Of a DNA stretch of 11,017 nt, positions 5,588 through 11,017 are shown one piece after another. Source of the DNA: an uncultured Collinsella sp. GTDB taxonomy: Bacteria; Actinomycetota; Coriobacteriia; Coriobacteriales; Coriobacteriaceae. The notes under the pieces are model-generated. The model was not told the DNA's origin and searched no databases. It was given only the letters and a program-made list of their open reading frames with translations. The translations under genes were made by a program, and so were the position numbers. Position 1 is the first letter of the stretch. Each line of letters begins with the position of its first letter. The stretch spans positions 1 to 11,017 of the forward strand of contig CAAENW010000238.1 in the NCBI GenBank assembly GCA_900757265.1, written 5' to 3'.

Positions 5588-6817
5588 TTGACCGCCGCAA
5601 CCACGCCTAAAAGTAAGTCAACCGCCGCCGCGCTCTCCCCCGCGCGCACCAGGCTCTGCCTAGCGCTGCTCGTGCTGCTGGGATTCTCGCTCGGCTGCTC
5701 CGAGTTCGTGGTCATCGGCATCGAAAGTGACCTGGCGACGGAACTCGGCATATCGCTTGCCGCTGCGGGCCAGCTCATCAGCGTTTTTGCACTGGTCTAC
5801 GCCATCGCGACGCCGGTGCTTGCGCTCAGCACGGGGCGCTTCCGTCGTTACCAGCTGCTCGTGTGCTACAGCATTATCTTTGTGCTCGGCAATCTGGTCA
5901 TGGCGTTGGCGCCCAACTTCCAGGTACTGTTTATCTCGCGCATTGTCCTGGGATCCGTCTCGGGCGCACTGCTCGCCGTGGGCGTGACGTACATCCCCGA
6001 GCTGCTGTCCCCGCAGCAAACTTCGCTTGCCATCTCGGTCGTGTACGGCGCGTTTTCCGTGGCGATGGTCTTTGTGACCTCGATTGGCAAGTTTGTGGCC
6101 GACACGCTCGACTGGCACGTGGCCATGTACGGTACGCTGACCTTTGCCGTTTTGATCTGCGGAGCGCTCGTGGCGTTTATGCCGCGCGCCGGACAGACCG
6201 ACGAACCCGCTACCTTCCGCGAGCAGGCGGGTCTGCTACGCGAACCGAGCATCATCACCGGCATGCTCATCTTTTTGTTTGGCGTGGGATCGGTCTATGT
6301 GTTCTACGGCTACGTGACGCCTTATCTTGAGCAGGTGCTGGGTATGGGCACTGTTCAGGCGAGCACCACGCTTATGGCCTACGGCGTGTTCTGCCTGGTC
6401 TCGAACATCTTGGGCGGATGGATCGACGCGCGTTTTGGCATGAAGGCACTGCTTGTGACGTTTGTACTGCAGGCTGCGGCGTTACTCGGGCTGTTTGCCG
6501 TGGGCGGCACCATGCCGCTCGCGCTGGTCTTTGTCTTTAGCTTGGCGTTGCTCATGTACCTGTTCTCGGTGTCGTGCATCACGCACTTTATGGACGTGGC
6601 ACGCAGCCGCCATCCCAAGTCGATGGTACTCGCAAGTTCGGTTGAACCCATGGCGTTTAACGTCGGCATTTCGTTTGGCACCGCGGTAGGCGGAGCCGTG
6701 GTGAGCAGCATTGGCATTGCACACGTGGGCGCCGTGGGCGCCGCGTTCTCGCTTGTGGCCTGGGCGCTTACGCTGGTGACGATTAAGCTCGCCCGTTGGG
6801 AGCGCCACCGCGGGTAG
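5588..6817 (+). CDS. MFS efflux transporter, drug:H+ antiporter (AraJ-like) type
   Basis: A protein of about 409 residues with 12 hydrophobic segments and the opening typical of AraJ/YdhP-type major facilitator exporters (LLGFSLGCSEFVVIGIESDLA, residues 30-50). A motif-A-like cytoplasmic loop follows segment 2 (TGRFRRYQLL, 82-91), and a matching loop follows segment 8 (DARFGMKALL). Such proteins export small molecules, often sugars or drugs, by proton antiport; the substrate is unknown. The start is uncertain. TTG at 5588 has GGAG 8 nt upstream and is preferred; GTG at 5579 and TTG at 5540 are in frame. It is divergent from the fusion gene across about 160 nt. Export of phenolic products from the decarboxylase pathway is possible but has only position in its favour. 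Confidence 0.82.
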   Translation: MTAATTPKSKSTAAALSPARTRLCLALLVLLGFSLGCSEFVVIGIESDLATELGISLAAAGQLISVFALVYAIATPVLALSTGRFRRYQLLVCYSIIFVLGNLVMALAPNFQVLFISRIVLGSVSGALLAVGVTYIPELLSPQQTSLAISVVYGAFSVAMVFVTSIGKFVADTLDWHVAMYGTLTFAVLICGALVAFMPRAGQTDEPATFREQAGLLREPSIITGMLIFLFGVGSVYVFYGYVTPYLEQVLGMGTVQASTTLMAYGVFCLVSNILGGWIDARFGMKALLVTFVLQAAALLGLFAVGGTMPLALVFVFSLALLMYLFSVSCITHFMDVARSRHPKSMVLASSVEPMAFNVGISFGTAVGGAVVSSIGIAHVGAVGAAFSLVAWALTLVTIKLARWERHRG

Positions 6818-6986
6818 CGCAATTGCAGCCAAAAGCCGCAGCACCGCCCACCATCTTTTGACCGTGTGGCGTTCGCTCCTGCAGCCATGCAACACGTCGT
6901 CTGCCGCCCAAGTCAGCATCTTTCCCGGCGCTATTTAACCACGCAAAACACATCCTGTTAAGATTATCGCTATCGTTTTTCGCAAT

Positions 6987-7008
6987 CTGAAAATCGATGG
7001 AATCTCAG
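6987..7008. promoter_or_regulatory. 22-bp near-palindrome upstream of the GH4 gene
   Basis: The sequence starts CTGAAAATCGA and ends TGGAATCTCAG, matching its own reverse complement at 8 of 11 positions per half. It lies 52 nt before the GH4 start in a 243-nt intergenic region (6818-7060) where I see no gene and no clear -35/-10 pair. It is a candidate operator for the RpiR-type regulator encoded downstream; this assignment is inferred. Confidence 0.35.
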
Positions 7009-7060
7009 GTAGAGCTTTCGTAGTCTGAAGTGGTCAATCCACACGAAAGGGGTTTACCAC

Positions 7061-8386
7061 ATGGACAAGAAAGCAGTTGTAATCGCCGGAGCCGGCAGCA
7101 CCCACACTCCCGGCATCATCCAGAGCCTGTTGCAGAAGAAAAACGAATTACCGCTGCGCAAACTCGCCCTGTACGACATCGACGAGAAGCGCATGCATCT
7201 CGTCTACGACATCATGAAGCAGTTCATCGAGCAGGAAGCTCCTGACATCGAAGTTGTCGTGACGACCGATCCCGAAAAGGCATTCACCGATGTCGACTTC
7301 GTCTTCGCGCAAATCCGCCAGGGTGGCCTTCAGATGCGTCGCCAGGACGAGCGCATCCCTCTCAAGTACGGTTGCGTGGGACAGGAAACCTGCGGCGCCG
7401 GCGGTTCGATCTCCTATGGCATCAGGTCCATCCCCGGCGTCTTCGACCTCGTACGCTACGCCAAGAAATATAGTCCAGACGCCTGGATCCTCAACTATTC
7501 CAACCCCGCCGCGGTTGTCGCCGAGGCCACACGTCGCGAGTTTGACAACGACCATATCCTTAACATCTGCGATATGCCCACGGCCATCTTGCTCTCGTAC
7601 TCTAAGATGCTCGGACTTCCCAGCTGGCGCGATATCGACCCCATGTATTTTGGACTCAATCACTTTGGCTGGTTTACCAAAATTTACGACAAGCAGGGGC
7701 GCGATCGTCTGCCGGAGCTCCGTCAGATGATTCTCGAGCACGGCATGGCCGTGAGCGACAAGCATCACAAGGACAAGGACTGGATGCACACCTGGGGTCA
7801 ATACGTCAAGATTGTGAAGGACTATCCCGAGTATCTGCCCAACAGCTACCTGCAGTACTACCTGTACTCCAAAGACATGGCAGATGACATGGACCCCAAC
7901 TGGACGCGCGCCGACAACGTCATCAACGGACGCGAGAAGGAGATGTTTGCCGAGCACGACAAGTACCTGGCAGATCCCGCCAATTACAAGAGCCCCGTAC
8001 AGAGCTTCACGGTCTTTGGCGACTTTATCGTCGACGCAGCCGCCTCTATCGCCTACAACAAGTGCGAACGTTATCTCGTAATCGTCGAGAATAATGGCGC
8101 CATCCCCAATCTGCCCGACGACGCCATGGTCGAGGTCCCTGCCTACCTGCGCTCTTGGGGCCCCGAACCCATCAGCCAGCCTGCTATCCCCACCTTCTAC
8201 AAGGGGCTTATCGAAGAGCAGAATGCCAGTGAGAAGCTCGCCGTCGACGCATATTACGAGCATTCCTACCAGAAGGCGCTCGAAGCCATCGCAATCAACA
8301 AGACCGTCCCTTCGACTACCGTCGCGCGCCAAATCCTCGACGACCTGATCGAAGCGAACGGCGATTATTGGCCGACCCTGTCCTAA
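7061..8386 (+). CDS. GH4 6-phospho-alpha-glucosidase (GlvA/MalH-like)
   Basis: A 441-residue cytoplasmic enzyme of glycoside hydrolase family 4, which uses NAD+ and a divalent metal (usually Mn2+) and works by oxidation-elimination. Visible motifs are the dinucleotide-binding IAGAGSTHTPGI (8-19), VGQETCGAGG (106-115), NYSNPAAVVAEATRR (145-159), metal and catalytic residues C170-D171 in ICDMP, H201 in LNHFGW, the Tyr-rich PNSYLQYY (260-267), and VENNGAIPNLP (342-352). The CDMP form and overall sequence match Bacillus GlvA, so the likely substrate is maltose 6-phosphate or a related phosphorylated alpha-glucoside, cleaved to glucose 6-phosphate and glucose. The ATG follows AAAGGGG at 8 nt. The PTS permease gene starts 24 nt downstream, so the two are probably cotranscribed and act in sequence. 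The exact disaccharide is not determined. Confidence 0.93.
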   Translation: MDKKAVVIAGAGSTHTPGIIQSLLQKKNELPLRKLALYDIDEKRMHLVYDIMKQFIEQEAPDIEVVVTTDPEKAFTDVDFVFAQIRQGGLQMRRQDERIPLKYGCVGQETCGAGGSISYGIRSIPGVFDLVRYAKKYSPDAWILNYSNPAAVVAEATRREFDNDHILNICDMPTAILLSYSKMLGLPSWRDIDPMYFGLNHFGWFTKIYDKQGRDRLPELRQMILEHGMAVSDKHHKDKDWMHTWGQYVKIVKDYPEYLPNSYLQYYLYSKDMADDMDPNWTRADNVINGREKEMFAEHDKYLADPANYKSPVQSFTVFGDFIVDAAASIAYNKCERYLVIVENNGAIPNLPDDAMVEVPAYLRSWGPEPISQPAIPTFYKGLIEEQNASEKLAVDAYYEHSYQKALEAIAINKTVPSTTVARQILDDLIEANGDYWPTLS

Positions 8387-8410
8387 CTCCCCGCGCATCG
8401 AAGGAACATC

Positions 8411-9991
8411 ATGAAAGAAAGCAAGCTCTACAGCGAGTTCCAGAGACTCGGCAAGGTGCTCATGGCGCCGGTCCTCCTCCTGCCCGTTTCCGGCATTTTG
8501 GTCGGTCTGGGCTCCGCCCTTTCCAATGCTAACCTCATCTCGCTCTGCCCGTTTTTGGGCACCGAGCCGATGGTGATCTTTAGCACGCTCATCAAAGCAG
8601 CCGGCAACGTTATCAATGGTAACATCTCGGTTCTCTTTGCGATCTGCATCGCCTACGGTTACGCCAAGGCCGAGAAGGCGACCGCCGCACTCTCGGGCTT
8701 CATCGGCTACATGACCATGAACACGATCATGGGTCAGCTGCTTATCCTGCTGGGCACCATCGATCCCGCCAACCTGCAGACCGGTCAGAACGCCATCCTG
8801 GGCGTAACCACACTCGACACCGGCGTATTCGGCGGCATCATCATCGGCTTGGTAGTCGCGTGGATCCACAACCGATTCTATAAGGTGCAGCTTCCGCCGG
8901 TGCTCGGCATCTTCAACGGCACGCGCTGCGTTCCCGCCCTCACCGTCGTTTTCGCAAGCCTGGTGGGCGTTGCGCTCGCCTTCGTGTTTCCGTTTGTGCA
9001 AACCGGCCTAAAGGCCGCCTCGACACTCATCGATTCCACCGGGGTGTTTGGCGCGTTCATCTATGGCTTCTCCGAGCGCATGCTTCTGCCCTTCGGCCTG
9101 CATCATTTCATCTACCTGCCGTTTTTCTTCACTTCTCTGGGCGGTAGCATCCAGGTTGACGGCCAGACCGTCGAGGGTGCTGTCAACATCTACAACGCCA
9201 TGCTCAACACGCCCGGCATGATGTACGACATCGACATCTCAAAATACGTCATGAACGGCAAGGTGCTGTTCGCCATGTGCGGCCTGCCCGCGGCGGCTCT
9301 CGCCATCTACCACTGTGCCCGTCCCGAGAATAAAAAGAAGGTCGGCTCCCTCATGATCGCCGCCGTTATTCCGGCCGCCATCATGGGCATAACCGAACCG
9401 CTCGAGTACTCCTTCCTCTTTGTAGCGCCCGTACTCTATGTGGTCCACGCCCTGCTGTGCGGCATCGCGTATGTACTCACCTACCTGGTACAGTTCAATG
9501 TGCCCGGACCTTCCGCCTTCGGCGGACCGCTCCTCTCGTGGATCTTCAACGGCATCATGAACGCCGATAAAGGCTCCAACTGGTTCTGGCTTATTCCGCT
9601 CGGCATCGCTTACTTCGGGATCTATTACGTACTGTTCCGCACCTTTATCAAGAAATTTAACCTCAAAACCCCGGGCCGCGAGGATGATGACACGCAGGCA
9701 GCGGATGACACGTCGGCCATCGACTCCAAAGCACCTGTCCAGGTAAGCGAGCTCATCCCGCAGATCGTGGAAGCCGTGGGCGGCGCCGATAACATCTCGG
9801 GTGTCAACGCTTGCTTCACTCGCCTGAGGCTTAGCCTCAAAGACACCGCCCTGGTCAAGGACGATAGCGTCTTCACCAAAGACCTCGGCGCCAGCGCCAT
9901 CGTTCACGTTGGCGGCGGTGTTCAGATCGTTTACGGCAATAAAGCTTCTGTCTACAAAGTCGAAATGAGAGAATACTTGGGCATGGAATAA
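8411..9991 (+). CDS. PTS EIICB permease, glucose/maltose family
   Basis: A 526-residue membrane protein. Residues 1-420 are the EIIC channel domain, with a glucose-family start (FQRLGKVLMAPVLLLPVSGILVGLG), FGLHHFIYLPFFF and the substrate-site motif GITEPLEY (326-333). An acidic linker at about 423-445 leads to a C-terminal EIIB domain with the phosphorylation site C468 in NACFTRLRL. It phosphorylates its sugar while importing it. There is no EIIA domain and no EIIA gene nearby, so a shared EIIA elsewhere in the genome must donate the phosphate. The ATG follows GAAGGA at 5 nt. Its GH4 partner upstream points to maltose or another alpha-glucoside (MalX/GlvC/MalT type); glucose itself is not excluded. 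Confidence 0.92.
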   Translation: MKESKLYSEFQRLGKVLMAPVLLLPVSGILVGLGSALSNANLISLCPFLGTEPMVIFSTLIKAAGNVINGNISVLFAICIAYGYAKAEKATAALSGFIGYMTMNTIMGQLLILLGTIDPANLQTGQNAILGVTTLDTGVFGGIIIGLVVAWIHNRFYKVQLPPVLGIFNGTRCVPALTVVFASLVGVALAFVFPFVQTGLKAASTLIDSTGVFGAFIYGFSERMLLPFGLHHFIYLPFFFTSLGGSIQVDGQTVEGAVNIYNAMLNTPGMMYDIDISKYVMNGKVLFAMCGLPAAALAIYHCARPENKKKVGSLMIAAVIPAAIMGITEPLEYSFLFVAPVLYVVHALLCGIAYVLTYLVQFNVPGPSAFGGPLLSWIFNGIMNADKGSNWFWLIPLGIAYFGIYYVLFRTFIKKFNLKTPGREDDDTQAADDTSAIDSKAPVQVSELIPQIVEAVGGADNISGVNACFTRLRLSLKDTALVKDDSVFTKDLGASAIVHVGGGVQIVYGNKASVYKVEMREYLGME

Positions 9992-10015
9992 ATCCTGTCC
10001 CATAGCTTCACCACG

Positions 10016-10049
10016 ATGCTCCGGAGACGGCATATCCGCTCCGGGGCAT
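10016..10049 (+). terminator. Hairpin between the PTS gene and the RpiR-type gene
   Basis: ATGCTCCGG (10016-10024) pairs with CCGGGGCAT (10041-10049) with one G-U pair. The stem continues through two more pairs and a CGG/CCG inner stem to a CATAT loop. It is followed by TATTGTTT, a weak T-rich tract. It lies 25 nt after the PTS stop and just before the ribosome binding site of the regulator gene. It may end most transcripts while letting some through. Confidence 0.55.
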
Positions 10050-10069
10050 TATTGTTTGGAGTGATTTGA

Positions 10070-10870
10070 ATGTCGATGTACGAGGTCTATTCGAACCTCA
10101 GGTCTTGTATCGAAGACGTCGAGAAGGGCGGCAGCCTTGACGCCCACATCGCACTCTACGCCCTTTCCCATCACGACGAGGTCCCAGAGCTCTCAATAGA
10201 AGAACTTGCCCGCGCGTGCAATACATCGCCCGCGACCATCTCGCGCTTCTGCAGGCGCGTAAACGGCTCGAGCTTTCGATCGTTCAAAGAGCAAGTTGAC
10301 GACTTCAACGCTTGGCTCCAGCGTGAGACAACCGAGGCAAGGGCTCATAAGCAAATCGATATACCCTGGTATTTCGATATCGTAGAGACCTCTTTGCTTG
10401 AAACAAAACGCCTGCTCACTGAGGATCGACTCGAGCAGGCCGTTGACTGGCTTCTCGATGCGCAAAATGTCTACGTATACGGAAGCTCATTCTCCAATCT
10501 CGCCGCCCGCTCACTCTGCGAAAAGCTGAGCCGCGTAAACCGACTGTGCTTTTCATTTGGCTCCGTCAAGGGACAGGAGACGTCGCTCTGTCTGCTCCAA
10601 CCCGACGATCTAACCATCTTTGTATCGTTCTCAGGGAAGACGAGCCACATCTTCAATCTTTACGTTGAGGCCAAGCGGCGAGGTTGCCGCGTTATTTGGA
10701 TATCGAGCAACATGGCATTCGATAACAACGGGGCGCGCGAGCTCTTGCTACCCGTGAGCGCGGAGTCACTCAGCGAGTACTCGACCGCCTTGGTTGAGGG
10801 CATGAGCCTACAAAGCGCGGTTAACGCTCTGTATATCAGCTGTGCAAATCGACTTCGGGCGCAGCGCTAG
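10070..10870 (+). CDS. RpiR/MurR-family transcriptional regulator with SIS domain
   Basis: A 266-residue protein with an N-terminal RpiR-type helix-turn-helix (SIEELARACNTSPATISRFCRR, about 42-63, then GSSFRSFKEQV) and a C-terminal SIS sugar-phosphate-binding domain (about 115-250). The SIS part shows VYVYGSS (134-140), VSFSGKT (185-191) and VIWISSN (208-214). Proteins of this family sense phosphosugars and usually control the adjacent sugar genes. Here the natural ligand would be the phosphorylated disaccharide imported by the PTS, or glucose 6-phosphate. The ATG follows GGAG at 8 nt; a second ATG two codons later is less well placed. It lies 78 nt after the PTS gene on the same strand, separated by a terminator-like hairpin. 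Whether it represses or activates cannot be told from sequence. Confidence 0.92.
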   Translation: MSMYEVYSNLRSCIEDVEKGGSLDAHIALYALSHHDEVPELSIEELARACNTSPATISRFCRRVNGSSFRSFKEQVDDFNAWLQRETTEARAHKQIDIPWYFDIVETSLLETKRLLTEDRLEQAVDWLLDAQNVYVYGSSFSNLAARSLCEKLSRVNRLCFSFGSVKGQETSLCLLQPDDLTIFVSFSGKTSHIFNLYVEAKRRGCRVIWISSNMAFDNNGARELLLPVSAESLSEYSTALVEGMSLQSAVNALYISCANRLRAQR

Positions 10871-11017
10871 CCGCAAACACGCTAGAACCGAAAAGAACGC
10901 ACCTCACCGTCGCAAGGCGTCCGAATACACGATAGGCAGCGCCAAAAGAGAGCAGCGAGCACGTCATGTACTTGCCCATTCGCCCCAAAACAGCACAGGT
11001 CGGCGCCCGATTGAAGG

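Noticed and set aside
6987..7008. Catabolite-responsive (cre-like) site upstream of the GH4 gene
   Set aside because: The sequence looks partly like a cre box around ATCGAT, but the spacing and flanking bases do not fit the consensus, and CcpA control is not expected in actinobacteria.
7148..9001. A 617-codon open frame on the minus strand
   Set aside because: It is antisense to the GH4 and PTS genes, both of which are clear family members. The frame is open only because of the codon bias of those genes.
10836..11015. Minus-strand open stretch of 59 codons reaching close to the right edge
   Set aside because: It could be the 3' end of a convergent gene, but it overlaps the end of the RpiR-type gene by 35 nt, has no recognisable family match, and a stretch this short is common by chance at this GC content.
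10966..11017. Possible plus-strand start (MYLPIRPK...) at the right edge
   Set aside because: Only 17 codons are visible and no good ribosome binding site precedes the ATG.
1..11017. CRISPR arrays, tRNA or rRNA genes, insertion sequences, prophage genes
   Set aside because: I saw no regularly spaced direct repeats, cloverleaf-like sequence with a CCA end, transposase or phage gene on either strand.

Overview
The window is about 60% GC and gene-dense. Genes have strong AAGGAG-type ribosome binding sites, and a few start at TTG. The mix of a gut-type aromatic-acid decarboxylase cluster, a GH4/PTS sugar locus and high-GC codon use suggests a gut actinobacterium of the class Coriobacteriia, perhaps Collinsella-like. 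That is an inference from gene content; no ribosomal or other phylogenetic marker is present.

Region A (1-5426, all minus strand) is an aromatic-acid decarboxylation locus built around prenylated FMN (prFMN). In transcription order it holds: (i) a two-domain protein joining an LpdD-like prFMN-chaperone domain to an isopentenyl-diphosphate-isomerase-like Nudix domain; (ii) a DASS/SLC13-type anion transporter; (iii) a UbiD-family decarboxylase of the gallate decarboxylase (LpdC) type; (iv) a UbiX-type flavin prenyltransferase (LpdB); and (v) a MerR-family regulator cut off by the left edge. The proposed logic is that the transporter brings in an aromatic acid, UbiX makes prFMN from FMN and a dimethylallyl phosphate, the LpdD domain handles prFMN, and LpdC decarboxylates the acid. 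The fused Nudix domain is the novel part. It keeps the metal ligands of type I IPP isomerase but has Ala where the catalytic Cys should be, and it regains two Nudix-box glutamates. It may therefore supply the prenyl donor, possibly by turning DMAPP into DMAP. A nearly identical 23-bp dyad (19 of 23 positions) lies in the same orientation upstream of both the fusion gene and the transporter gene, which suggests one regulator controls both units.

Region B (5427-6817) is a divergent regulatory region followed by a plus-strand MFS exporter of the drug:H+ antiporter type. It may be linked to region A only by the shared intergenic region.

Region C (6818-10870, plus strand) is a sugar locus: a GH4 6-phospho-alpha-glucosidase, a PTS EIICB permease of the glucose/maltose family, a terminator-like hairpin, and an RpiR/MurR-family SIS-domain regulator. 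It would import and phosphorylate an alpha-glucoside such as maltose, cleave the phosphorylated disaccharide in the cytoplasm, and regulate itself through the RpiR protein. The last 147 bases hold no gene I can support.
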